From Sulfurimonas marina (lineage in GTDB: Bacteria > Campylobacterota > Campylobacteria > Campylobacterales > Sulfurimonadaceae), in the NCBI RefSeq assembly GCF_014905095.1, contig NZ_CP041165.1:1178001-1242000 (forward strand): DNA of 64,000 bases, given 5' to 3'. Below are positions 18,434 through 26,435 of the stretch, piece after piece. A program made the translations under genes and the position numbers. Below the pieces are notes generated by a model. It saw only the letters and a program-made list of their open reading frames with translations. It was not told the DNA's origin and searched no databases. How positions within the stretch are numbered: position 1 is the stretch's first letter; the number at the start of each line of letters is the position of its first letter.

Positions 18434-19135
18434 ATGGGTATTTTCGCGCTAATTAAAGAAGACTTTTCCAATGCTTACAAAAACGATCCGGCATTAAGTT
18501 CTAAACTCGAGTTCTTATTTAATTATCCAGGTGTTTGGGCTATTGCATGGTACAGAGTTGCACATAAACTGTATATGTCAAACTTTAAAGGGTTAGCCAG
18601 AATTTTAATGGGGCTTGCTCAAATAATGACAAATATTGACATCCACCCCGGAGCACAAATAGGTAGACGTGTATTTATCGATCACGGTACAGGTGTAGTT
18701 ATCGGGCCAACGACTATTATTGAAGATGATGTACTGATCTATCAAGGGGTAACACTAGGTGGTGTATCTCTTACTCACGGAAAACGTCACCCTACTATTA
18801 GAAAAGGTGTAGTTATAGGTGCCGGTGCTAAAGTTCTCGGTAATATTGAGATTGGTCAAGATGCAAAGATAGGTGCAAATTCTGTTGTTGTAAAAGCTGT
18901 TCCATCTTGTTCAACTGCTATCGGCATCCCTGCACACGTGATAGAAAAAGGAAGATGTAAAGATCCGTTTATGCACAATATGCTTCCGGATATCAATAAA
19001 GAGATGTTTGAGTACCTGCTTAAACGTGTTGCAATACTTGAACATATTCTTGTTGAAGACAATAAAGAGCTTCTCGATCAAGATCTAGAGCTTGAACATA
19101 TCTACGACTCTTTTATTAAATCGATGAAAAGTTAA
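18434..19135 (+). CDS. cysE: Serine O-acetyltransferase
   Basis: A 233-residue left-handed beta-helix acetyltransferase that makes O-acetylserine for cysteine synthesis. The hexapeptide-repeat domain spans about 70-170, with DIHPGAQIG, FIDHGTGVVIG and TLGGVSLTHGKRHPTI, the standard CysE active-site motifs. It starts 8 nt after speA and is probably in the same transcript. Its stop codon lies in a strong hairpin shared with the converging ferritin gene. Confidence 0.95.
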   Translation: MGIFALIKEDFSNAYKNDPALSSKLEFLFNYPGVWAIAWYRVAHKLYMSNFKGLARILMGLAQIMTNIDIHPGAQIGRRVFIDHGTGVVIGPTTIIEDDVLIYQGVTLGGVSLTHGKRHPTIRKGVVIGAGAKVLGNIEIGQDAKIGANSVVVKAVPSCSTAIGIPAHVIEKGRCKDPFMHNMLPDINKEMFEYLLKRVAILEHILVEDNKELLDQDLELEHIYDSFIKSMKS

Positions 19136-19154
19136 TGAGAAAAACTCATTAACT
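19130..19154. terminator. Bidirectional hairpin between cysE and the ferritin-like gene
   Basis: A perfect 10-bp stem, AGTTAATGAG at 19130-19139 paired with CTCATTAACT at 19145-19154, closes a 5-A loop. It overlaps both converging stop codons. There is no long T tract on either side, so it may terminate weakly or protect 3' ends. Confidence 0.6.
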
Positions 19155-19668
19155 AATTCATATTTGATTTAATACTTTCAATAAAATCAGCTATATCATC
19201 GTGAAGTGCTTGTAAGTCTTCTTCATGTTCCACTTCATCGGCTAAAATCTCATTGACCATATTATAAGTGATAATATCTTTATCTTTTACAATCTCAGCA
19301 ATGTTAGAATAAGTACTAATTGCACACTGTTCCCCTTTGATCGAATCATCTAATATTGCTACAACATCAAAGTTCTTCGGTTCTTCGTAACCGCAATTTG
19401 TTTGAGTAAACCACTCTTTTGGATTTAAGATAGGGGTACCTCCAAGTTGCAAAATTCTATCTGCAACCATATTGGCATGTCGAAGTTCATCAGTAGCATG
19501 TTGTGTCAACTCTGCAATTGCGGCATCTTTCATAATCCCCTTGACAACTTTTGCTTCTATAAAGTACTGATAGTATGCAAGCCATTCATCTGCATAGGCT
19601 TTGTTTAAAAGTCTTATAACTTCATCAATTTCTACACCCTTGATTATCGAGTTTCCACGTACAGCCAT
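19153..19668 (-). CDS. Ferritin-like diiron protein (Dps-like/DPSL type)
   Basis: A four-helix ferritin-like protein of 171 residues with two Glu-x-x-His elements (DELRH near 82 and DEVEHEEDL near 150) and further carboxylate ligands (ADEWLAYYQY). Two cysteines, in TNCGYEEP and IKGEQCAIS, match the Cys pair of thermophilic Dps-like (DPSL) proteins. The likely role is iron storage with peroxide detoxification. A strong AAGGAG precedes the ATG. An AT-rich Fur/PerR-like palindrome lies 65 nt upstream. A plain bacterioferritin is the alternative; no haem-ligand Met is obvious. Confidence 0.85.
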   Translation of the reverse strand: MAVRGNSIIKGVEIDEVIRLLNKAYADEWLAYYQYFIEAKVVKGIMKDAAIAELTQHATDELRHANMVADRILQLGGTPILNPKEWFTQTNCGYEEPKNFDVVAILDDSIKGEQCAISTYSNIAEIVKDKDIITYNMVNEILADEVEHEEDLQALHDDIADFIESIKSNMN

Positions 19669-19732
19669 CTGATCTCCTTCTAATTTTCATTGTTTGTATC
19701 CATAAACTATATAACACCCACCCTTAAAGGAA

Positions 19733-19742
19733 AATAATTATT
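19733..19742. promoter_or_regulatory. Possible Fur/PerR-like box upstream of the ferritin-like gene
   Basis: The palindrome AATAATTATT, extended by TATC, resembles the GATAAT/ATTATC elements of epsilonproteobacterial Fur and PerR boxes. It lies in the divergent gap between the ferritin-like gene and aspC. The match is short and AT-rich, so support is modest. Confidence 0.3.
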
Positions 19743-19804
19743 ATCTACCAATTATTTTAGTAAAAATTGTTCGAAAAAAGAGTCTCACTTAAGCAATATA
19801 TTTG

Positions 19805-19810
19805 TATAAT
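19805..19810 (+). promoter_or_regulatory. -10 box for the aspartate aminotransferase gene
   Basis: A perfect TATAAT lies 29 nt before the ATG, with AAAGG at the ribosome binding site about 8 nt upstream of the start. No convincing -35 is seen, which is usual for this phylum. Confidence 0.5.
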
Positions 19811-19839
19811 TGCTGATTATTTTCACCTAAAGGGTTGTA

Positions 19840-21009
19840 ATGCTAACAAATCGCATAAATACACTATCTGAATCTATTACTATAGCTATTTCTACATTAG
19901 CTCAGGAACTAAAAGCAGAAGGGAAAGATATCCTTAGCTTTTCTGCCGGTGAACCGGACTTTGATACACCGCAAGTTATTAAAGATGCTGCTATTAAAGC
20001 TATTAATGATGGTTTTACAAAATATACTGCTGTTGATGGTATTCCAGCGCTTAAAAATGCTGTTATAGACAAACTTAAAAGAGAAAACGGGATCACTTAC
20101 GCACCGAACCAAGTAATTGTAAACAATGGTGCAAAGCATTCACTTTTCAATCTTTTTTCTGCAACTATTGAAGAAGGTGATGAAGTTATTATCCCAGCTC
20201 CGTATTGGGTAACTTATCCAGAGTTAGTAAAATACTGTGGCGGTACTGTAGTTGAGATTGAAACTCAAGATACTACAGGTTTTAAGATCACTCCGGAGCA
20301 GTTAAAAGCTGCTATCACAGATAAAACGAAAATGTTAATTTTAACTACTCCGTCAAATCCAACAGGTGCAGTATATTCAAAAGCTGAACTAGAAGCGTTA
20401 GCGGAAGTGTTAAAGGGTACAGATATTTTAGTAGCATCTGATGAGATGTATGAAAAACTTGTATATGATGGAGAATTTACATCAGCTGCAAGCATTAGTG
20501 ATGATATGTTTAAACGTACGATTACGATCAACGGTTTATCAAAATCGGTTGCAATGACTGGATGGCGTTTTGGTTATATGGCTGCAGCAGATGCGGAGCT
20601 AATCAAAGCTACTAAAAAATTACAGTCTCAAAGTACGTCAAACATCTCTTCTATTACTCAAATGGCAGCGATTACAGGTCTTGACGGTTCTGCTGATGCT
20701 GATATTGAGATGATGAGAAAAGAGTTTGCAGCACGTCGTGATGAAGCTGTAAAACTTTTTAACGAAGTAGACGGTTTAAGTGTACTTAAACCAGACGGTG
20801 CATTTTATCTATTTGTAAATATTAAAGAGGTAAGTAACGATTCTCTTACATTTGCGAAAGATCTTCTAGCTAAGAAAAATGTTGCTGTTGTACCGGGCGT
20901 TGGTTTTGGTAGTGAAGGTTACTTCAGATTTTCATTCGCAACAGATATCAACTCAATCAGAGAAGGTATCAAAAGAATCGAAGAGTTTGTAAAAGAATTC
21001 AAAGCATAA
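19840..21009 (+). CDS. aspC: Aspartate aminotransferase (class I)
   Basis: A PLP enzyme of 389 residues. The substrate loop SAGEPDFDTP, the N194-type motif TTPSNPTGAVYSK and the PLP lysine motif NGLSKSVAMTGWRFGYM are present. It interconverts aspartate and oxaloacetate. The 3' end is notable: about 37 nt of it recurs, degraded, near 22461, beyond the next two genes. A 10-bp stem hairpin follows the stop. Confidence 0.93.
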   Translation: MLTNRINTLSESITIAISTLAQELKAEGKDILSFSAGEPDFDTPQVIKDAAIKAINDGFTKYTAVDGIPALKNAVIDKLKRENGITYAPNQVIVNNGAKHSLFNLFSATIEEGDEVIIPAPYWVTYPELVKYCGGTVVEIETQDTTGFKITPEQLKAAITDKTKMLILTTPSNPTGAVYSKAELEALAEVLKGTDILVASDEMYEKLVYDGEFTSAASISDDMFKRTITINGLSKSVAMTGWRFGYMAAADAELIKATKKLQSQSTSNISSITQMAAITGLDGSADADIEMMRKEFAARRDEAVKLFNEVDGLSVLKPDGAFYLFVNIKEVSNDSLTFAKDLLAKKNVAVVPGVGFGSEGYFRFSFATDINSIREGIKRIEEFVKEFKA

Positions 21010-21027
21010 TAATTATATCTTTTAAGT

Positions 21028-21051
21028 ATATCTGTTGCTTACAACAGATAT
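21028..21051. terminator. Hairpin between aspC and the converging membrane-protein gene
   Basis: A perfect 10-bp stem, ATATCTGTTG at 21028-21037 paired with CAACAGATAT at 21042-21051, has a 4-nt loop. It separates convergent genes. The T-rich tract (TTTTTCTT) comes about 11 nt later, so it is an imperfect intrinsic terminator. Confidence 0.55.
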
Positions 21052-21068
21052 GCTAAGATATATTTTTC

Positions 21069-21464
21069 TTACTCCTTATCAAAACTATCAACAACGATAG
21101 CTCCCATAGACGCAGGCATAGTAATCAAAATCAATCTCTTTATAGCTATAAGCGGCTCATCGATAAGTGGAAACTTATTTAAAGAAAACAACACTAAAGC
21201 AACCACCAAAGCAGCTATAAAATAAGCAATAAAGATTCTTAAAATAAAGATATAGTAACGTTTTGACACTATCCCCTGAAATACACTGTAATATGCATAA
21301 GTTCCTAAAAATGATATTGACAAAAGAAATACTACCAATAAATTAACTACAGGAAGAGTCTCCCCCATTCTCCAAGCCTCTTCCGAAAAAGAGATGGGAA
21401 CAGCCAAAGCAAATGCCCCTATCGCTATTTGACTAATATCTTCAGAGTTAATACTAAGATTCAC
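21069..21464 (-). CDS. Integral membrane protein, DUF2391-like
   Basis: A 131-residue protein with about four membrane helices. The N-terminal segment IAIGAFALAVPISFSEEAW resembles the DUF2391/TIGR02587 family; this is from memory of the motif, not a search. It is 15 nt downstream of the TPR gene and probably co-transcribed with it. No function is known. Confidence 0.7.
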   Translation of the reverse strand: MNLSINSEDISQIAIGAFALAVPISFSEEAWRMGETLPVVNLLVVFLLSISFLGTYAYYSVFQGIVSKRYYIFILRIFIAYFIAALVVALVLFSLNKFPLIDEPLIAIKRLILITMPASMGAIVVDSFDKE

Positions 21465-21479
21465 AGCAGACTCCCCATA

Positions 21480-22361
21480 TTATGTATTTTTAGTTTGATA
21501 CCGGCTTAAAAGCTTTTGAAAACGTTCATTTTCATGCAGGTCTATAAACTCTTTTTCACTTAATATCTCGTCTGTATAGTTTTCGTTCAACTCTAATGCT
21601 TTTTCAAGATCATCAATCGCATTATCTGAGAACTTTAAAACCGAGTATGCACAAGCTCTTTGATAATAAGCATTGGGATATTCCGGATCGATATTTATAG
21701 ACTGATTAGAAAGGCTTAATGCCCAGTTAGCTTCCCCTAAATCAAGTGCCGCATCAGCTTTATAACTGATAGCTTCAGGATCTTGAGGTCTTATTTTCAA
21801 TATTTGATCGTAGATTTCTATTTTTCCATATGGAGTTTGTTCTAATCCTGCACGCATCCAAAGTGAATGAATAGTGTTTGTCTTGGCAATCTCCTCCTGA
21901 TTACTTAACACTTGGCGCGATCTCCTTTCCAAATCATGCTCAAGCAACTGCATTCTTTTCTCATTTTCATCAATCACTTTACTGATGCGTTCATCTACAG
22001 TTATTCGAATACGTTCATTAATATCTCGAAAAGAGTTCCAGCCTAAAAACACAAGAATAGAAGTAGCTGCAGCAATAATGTAAAACATATTGTTAATTGT
22101 TGACGTCGCATAATCTATCGCTTTGTTTGAAACACTCAACTCTTTTTCAGTCAGTGTTTCATGCATCTCCACACCCAGTTTTCTATTTTCTTCCCTAAGC
22201 GTTTTTATCTCGTTTAAAATATAGTTTTCAACAAACGGAGTGTAAAGTGGCTTGTCAAGTTGCTCTATCTTTTCAGGCACTTTCGTTTCATTGGCTGTAG
22301 CAGCAAACACAGATATACTAAAGAGAAATAATAAGCTCGAAATCAGGATATTTTTTAACAT
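21480..22361 (-). CDS. Exported/membrane-anchored TPR-repeat protein
   Basis: A 293-residue protein with an N-terminal signal-like helix (1-22), a predicted coiled-coil segment, a second hydrophobic helix around 92-112 (YIIAAATSILVFLGW), another coiled coil (130-165), and then three TPR units from about 185 to 270. The last TPR contains YYQRACAYSVLKFSDNAIDDL. It is likely a membrane-bound scaffold; its partners are unknown. With the downstream DUF2391-like gene it forms a pair that lies between aspC and a degraded copy of the aspC 3' end. Confidence 0.75.
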   Translation of the reverse strand: MLKNILISSLLFLFSISVFAATANETKVPEKIEQLDKPLYTPFVENYILNEIKTLREENRKLGVEMHETLTEKELSVSNKAIDYATSTINNMFYIIAAATSILVFLGWNSFRDINERIRITVDERISKVIDENEKRMQLLEHDLERRSRQVLSNQEEIAKTNTIHSLWMRAGLEQTPYGKIEIYDQILKIRPQDPEAISYKADAALDLGEANWALSLSNQSINIDPEYPNAYYQRACAYSVLKFSDNAIDDLEKALELNENYTDEILSEKEFIDLHENERFQKLLSRYQTKNT

Positions 22362-22460
22362 GGAACGAGTATAACATAGTTATTTAAATTTTTCATATTT
22401 TGAAAATAAAAATGCTAAATGCTCAAAATGAGATATAAAGAGACTATAAAATATATCTAA

Positions 22461-22501
22461 GGTATCAAAACACAATCGAAGAGTTTGTAAAGGAACTGTA
22501 A
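22461..22501 (+). pseudogene. Degraded duplicate of the aspC 3' end
   Basis: The sequence from GGTATCAAAA to GTTTGTAAAGGAACTG closely matches the last codons of aspC (20965-21000), with a 2-nt insertion and a few substitutions, and then ends in TAA. In one frame it still reads IEEFVKEL, as aspC reads IEEFVKEF. An intrinsic terminator follows 12 nt later. It looks like a leftover of a duplication or of an insertion at the aspC 3' end. Confidence 0.6.
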
Positions 22502-22512
22502 CTATTCTGTAA

Positions 22513-22540
22513 ATAAGGGCTCTTCACCCCTTATCTATTT
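22513..22540 (+). terminator. Intrinsic terminator after the aspC-like remnant
   Basis: The stem ATAAGGG (22513-22519) pairs with CCCTTAT (22528-22534), with an 8-nt loop, followed by CTATTTTTA. There is no intact plus-strand gene immediately upstream, which fits the idea that this was the original aspC terminator. Confidence 0.5.
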
Positions 22541-22588
22541 TTATCTCCCCTATTTTCACAAAAAATCCCATTTTTATATCCCTGTAAG

Positions 22589-22617
22589 TTGACTAGATGT
22601 ACACTCATATATATTAC
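22589..22617 (+). promoter_or_regulatory. Sigma-70 promoter for the Lys-rich protein
   Basis: TTGACT at 22589-22594 is followed after 17 nt by TATTAC at 22612-22617 (TATATT two bases earlier is an alternative). The predicted leader is about 25 nt and contains AAAAAGG before the ATG. Confidence 0.55.
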
Positions 22618-22649
22618 TTTTAGTAATAAAATTACAAAAAGGTTACATT

Positions 22650-22868
22650 ATGGCTAAAGCTAAGAAAAAAGAGGAAGAAAAAGAGGCTCTTAAAAAAGCT
22701 AAGAAGAAAGCTGCTAAAAAAGCAAAAAAGAAAGCAGAGAAAAAAGAGAAAGAAAAAAAGGCCAAAAAGAAAAAAGTTGCTGCAAAGAAAAAAGTAAAAG
22801 CAGAAAAAAAAGAGAAGAAAAAAAATCGTGACAAAAAAAAGTCTAAAGAGAAAAAATCTAAGAAGTAG
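22650..22868 (+). CDS. Very Lys-rich histone H1-like small basic protein
   Basis: A protein of 72 residues, 41 of them Lys by my count, in KKAKKK and KKEKEKK blocks with Ala and Glu between. This resembles the tails of bacterial histone H1-like and other Lys/Ala-rich nucleoid proteins. A good promoter, AAAAAGG ribosome binding site and a perfect downstream terminator support expression. The antisense Phe/Leu-rich frames are shadows. DNA or RNA binding is likely from charge alone; no fold is predicted. Confidence 0.75.
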   Translation: MAKAKKKEEEKEALKKAKKKAAKKAKKKAEKKEKEKKAKKKKVAAKKKVKAEKKEKKKNRDKKKSKEKKSKK

Positions 22869-22879
22869 TTCTTTCAACT

Positions 22880-22907
22880 AAAAAGAGGAAACTTCTTCCC
22901 TCTTTTT
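22880..22907. terminator. Bidirectional intrinsic terminator
   Basis: AAAAAGAGG (22880-22888) pairs perfectly with CCTCTTTTT (22899-22907), giving an A tract on one side and a T tract on the other, between the convergent Lys-rich gene and the 67-residue gene. Confidence 0.85.
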
Positions 22908-22926
22908 AACCCCTTTGTTATTAAAA

Positions 22927-23130
22927 TTATTTTATAGCTTTTAGAGCTTCAATAACTTCATCTACATTTGCTAAAGGGATATGTACTTTCCATTCAGGAT
23001 TATCTGCATTACCATCTAACGAGATACCGATACTCGCAACTGTAGCACTGTTAGGACCATATGGTTCTTCAATTTTTGTTACAGATATAACACCGTTATT
23101 TGTTCCACTTAAAGCAATAGTTTGAGACAT
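22927..23130 (-). CDS. Conserved-looking small protein, function unknown
   Basis: A 67-residue acidic protein with a beta-rich first half and a C-terminal helix (VDEVIEALKAIK). An ideal AGGAGG precedes the ATG by 7 nt. It sits 48 nt downstream of lpxD and may share its transcript. I do not recognise the family, and there is no signal peptide or Cys motif. Confidence 0.75.
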   Translation of the reverse strand: MSQTIALSGTNNGVISVTKIEEPYGPNSATVASIGISLDGNADNPEWKVHIPLANVDEVIEALKAIK

Positions 23131-23178
23131 AACAAACCTCCTAAATTGATTATAGGATTAGTTTATCTAATAATCTAT

Positions 23179-24132
23179 TTACTTTTTCAAAAGTCTGGAA
23201 AGTGTCCCTTGTAGTTTTAACCACATTTTATGATCCATTAATGGAAAGCCTGCAAAAGTTTTACCACTTTCTGTGATAGTTTTTGTCACGCCGCTACGTG
23301 CCGCAAAAGTGTTAAAATCACCTGTATGTAAATGCCCTGCCGTACCACTTTGTGCACCGAAAACGTTGTTACGTCCTATAATAGATGAACCAGCCATACC
23401 TGTTTGAGCAGCAAATACACTTCCCTCACCTATTACACAGTTATGTGCAACCTGGATCAGATTATCAAGTCTTGCACCTTTTTTGATATGAGTGGAACCA
23501 AAAACAGCTCTGTCGATAGAAACGTTTGAACCAATCTCAACATCATCTTCAATTACAACATTACCGTTATGATAGATCTTTTTATGTTGCCCTAGTCTGT
23601 TTGATGCAAAACCAAAACCGTCACTTCCAACTACAGTACCTGCATGGATAATACAATCAGAACCAACTTTACAATCTCTGTATACCACTACATTTGGATA
23701 AAGGATAGTATTGTCCCCGATCTCAGATCCAGAACCTACATATACTCCAGCCATGATTGTACAGTTATTACCGATCTTTGCGCCATTTGCAATCTCGGCT
23801 TTTTCTGAGATATCACACCCTTCGCCTATAACAGCTTTTAAAACATCTTTATCTTCAACAGGGGCAGAAAAGTATTTTGACAACACTGCCATCTGCCAGT
23901 ATGTATCTTCAACTACTAAAGCAACACAACCCTCAGGTACATACTCTTTTGTTTTTTCATTTACGATAATAGCAGCAGCCTTTGAAGCTGCCATATCTTT
24001 TACGTACTTTGCATTAGCGATAAAAGAGAGCTGCTCTTCTGTTGCATCTTTAAGTGTATTCATAGAGCTGATTTCACGATCAGCTCCAGAAAATTCAGCA
24101 CCGATTATTTGTGCGATTTCACTTAACTTCAT
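23179..24132 (-). CDS. lpxD: UDP-3-O-acylglucosamine N-acyltransferase
   Basis: A 317-residue trimeric beta-helix acyltransferase of lipid A synthesis. The N-terminal uridine-binding domain (1-95, with LSFIANAKYVKDM) precedes about ten hexapeptide coils. The catalytic His is in LIQVAHNCVIGEGSVFAAQ, and the DGFGFA motif is present. It is 1 nt after ilvH on the minus strand. Confidence 0.95.
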   Translation of the reverse strand: MKLSEIAQIIGAEFSGADREISSMNTLKDATEEQLSFIANAKYVKDMAASKAAAIIVNEKTKEYVPEGCVALVVEDTYWQMAVLSKYFSAPVEDKDVLKAVIGEGCDISEKAEIANGAKIGNNCTIMAGVYVGSGSEIGDNTILYPNVVVYRDCKVGSDCIIHAGTVVGSDGFGFASNRLGQHKKIYHNGNVVIEDDVEIGSNVSIDRAVFGSTHIKKGARLDNLIQVAHNCVIGEGSVFAAQTGMAGSSIIGRNNVFGAQSGTAGHLHTGDFNTFAARSGVTKTITESGKTFAGFPLMDHKMWLKLQGTLSRLLKK

Positions 24133-24133
24133 A

Positions 24134-24610
24134 CTATCTCTCTAATGCTACTGCACCGCTTCTTACGATCTCTTTTGGATTGTATCTTTTCATAGAGTTT
24201 AAGAAGTTGTCGATTCTTTTTGGCTCATCTGCAACCATTGCGATCACTGTTGTTTCACCTGCATTTACGATCTTTCCGTTATATGCTTCACAAATAGTAT
24301 TAATATCACTTAAGTTTTCAGTGATATCAAATTTAACAAGTGCCATCTCTTTTTCAACCATATCTTCATGCTCATATACACGAAGAACAGGAATAAGTTT
24401 ATGCAGCTGCTTTGTGATCTGCTCCATAGTTTTTACAGAACCCAAAGTTGCAATCGTAATACGAGAGTACTTTGTATCAGGGATAGGTGCAACAGTTAAT
24501 GATGAGATGTTATATCCACGTCCAGAGAAAAGGTCTGTAATACGAGATAATACACTCGCTTCATTAACTACGATAACTGAGATTACTCTCCTTGCATTAT
24601 CAGTCGTCAT
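24134..24610 (-). CDS. ilvH: Acetolactate synthase small (regulatory) subunit
   Basis: A 158-residue protein with an N-terminal ACT domain (RRVISVIVVNEASVLSRI, then FSGRGYNISSLTV) and a C-terminal ALS_ss_C domain. It confers valine feedback on the large subunit, whose stop overlaps this start by 1 nt. Confidence 0.95.
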   Translation of the reverse strand: MTTDNARRVISVIVVNEASVLSRITDLFSGRGYNISSLTVAPIPDTKYSRITIATLGSVKTMEQITKQLHKLIPVLRVYEHEDMVEKEMALVKFDITENLSDINTICEAYNGKIVNAGETTVIAMVADEPKRIDNFLNSMKRYNPKEIVRSGAVALER

Positions 24611-26307
24611 TACTTATCCTCCTTTTTCTCTAATAACATCATATTAAATAAACTTCCTCCGGCAGGAACCATTGGAAGAACGTTCTCAAATCTCTCAACA
24701 ACAACATCGATAAATGCAACAACATTTTTCTCTACAGCATCTTTAAGTGCTGCATCAAATTCCTCTTTTGTACTAACTCTGTAACCTACTCCGCCAAATG
24801 CCTCTGCAAGTTTTACAAAGTCCGGCTGCATAGAAAGGTCAGTTTCTGAGTGACGCTTATCGTAGAAAAGTGTCTGCCACTGACGTACCATACCTAAGAA
24901 GTTGTTGTTTAGAATAATATTGATAACCGGAAGTTTCTTTTCAACTGCCGTCATTAATTCTTGAACATTCATAAGGATTGAACCGTCACCCGTAAAGTTT
25001 ACACTTACTTTTTCAGGCGCTGCAGATTTTACACCCATTGCAGCAGGGAAACCAAATCCCATAGTACCTAATCCACCAGAACTTGCAAACTGACGAGGTC
25101 TGCTAAACGGATAGAACTGTGCTGTCCACATTTGGTGCTGTCCAACGTCCGTAGAGATATTTGCATCGTCACCAAGAAGCTCTCCAACTCTTTGAATAAC
25201 CCATTGCGGTTTAATTCTCTCACTATCTTCATGGAAAGTTAGAGGATGAAGTGCATCAAAATTCTCAATAGTTTCTCTCCAAGACTCATATCTTGAACCA
25301 TCTATAGAGTCAGCTTGTGCTAACATCTCATTAACAACATTTTTAACATCACCAACGATTGGAAAGTCAGCATTTACAAGCTTCGAGATACTTGCCGGAT
25401 CGATATCTACATGGATAACTCCCGCATTTTTAGCAAATTCGCTTAGTTTACCAGTTACACGGTCATCAAATCTAGCCCCTAAAGCAATGATAAGGTCAGT
25501 TTCACTCATCGCCATATTTGAAGCGTATGAACCATGCATACCGAGCATTCCTACAAGGTACTTATCATCATGTGACAATGTACCGCGAGCCATGAAAGTT
25601 TCAACTGCAGGGATCTGAGTCTTATTTACAAGCTCTCTTACATCATATGCTGCATTTGAGTTAATAACACCACCACCAAGGTAGAAAAGCGGACGTTTAG
25701 CACTTGCTATCGCTTCCATAGCTTTTTTAATCTGGCGAGGATTTCCCTTAACATTTGGCTTGTATGTCTCTAAATCTAGTTCAATATCATAGTTGAACTC
25801 TTCGATCTGAGCCGTAACATCTTTTGGAATATCAACATGAACAGGACCCGGACGACCTGAAGAAGCGATATAAAAAGCTTCTTTAAGTACACGAGGCAAA
25901 TCTTTTGCATCTGTAACTAAATAGTTGTGTTTAGTACAAGAGCGGCTGATTCCAACTGCATCGATCTCCTGAAACGCATCTGTTCCGATTAAACTCATAG
26001 GAACCTGTCCTGAGATAACAACTAAAGGGATTGAATCCATATACGCATCAGCTAAACCTGTAACTGCATTCGTAAAACCAGGTCCACTTGTAATCATAGC
26101 GACGCCGACTTTTCCACTAGCTTTTGAATATCCTTCTGCAGCATGTACTGCTGCTTGTTCATGACGAGTAAGAATGTGTTGAAAACCATCTTGTTTGTAT
26201 ATCTCGTCATAGACATTCATTATCGCTCCACCAGGGTAGCCAAAAACTGTGTCTACACCTTCGGCGATTAGTGCTTCGATAACCATCTGTGCGCCACTAA
26301 TTTGCAT
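24610..26307 (-). CDS. ilvI: Acetolactate synthase large (catalytic) subunit
   Basis: A ThDP enzyme of 565 residues that starts branched-chain amino-acid synthesis. The catalytic Glu lies in YPGGAIMNVYDEIYK to RHEQAAVHAAEGY, and the ThDP/Mg motif is GDGSILMNVQELMTA. The flavin region RFDDRVTGKL is present. A good AGGAG precedes the ATG by 8 nt. It heads an ilvI-ilvH-lpxD operon. Confidence 0.95.
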   Translation of the reverse strand: MQISGAQMVIEALIAEGVDTVFGYPGGAIMNVYDEIYKQDGFQHILTRHEQAAVHAAEGYSKASGKVGVAMITSGPGFTNAVTGLADAYMDSIPLVVISGQVPMSLIGTDAFQEIDAVGISRSCTKHNYLVTDAKDLPRVLKEAFYIASSGRPGPVHVDIPKDVTAQIEEFNYDIELDLETYKPNVKGNPRQIKKAMEAIASAKRPLFYLGGGVINSNAAYDVRELVNKTQIPAVETFMARGTLSHDDKYLVGMLGMHGSYASNMAMSETDLIIALGARFDDRVTGKLSEFAKNAGVIHVDIDPASISKLVNADFPIVGDVKNVVNEMLAQADSIDGSRYESWRETIENFDALHPLTFHEDSERIKPQWVIQRVGELLGDDANISTDVGQHQMWTAQFYPFSRPRQFASSGGLGTMGFGFPAAMGVKSAAPEKVSVNFTGDGSILMNVQELMTAVEKKLPVINIILNNNFLGMVRQWQTLFYDKRHSETDLSMQPDFVKLAEAFGGVGYRVSTKEEFDAALKDAVEKNVVAFIDVVVERFENVLPMVPAGGSLFNMMLLEKKEDK

Positions 26308-26435
26308 GAAAAGTCTCCTAATTTTTTTATATTTATGTAAAAGTTTTGGATTATACTTAAATGAAGCTATATTTTAAGTTAAAAATTCAGACTTCTTGTA
26401 AAACTATATAAAGTATGAGGAAAATATAAATTTAT

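Noticed and set aside
22632-22877. Phe/Leu-rich frames antisense to the Lys-rich gene
   Set aside because: They are the automatic complement of AAA/AAG codons and lack a ribosome binding site.
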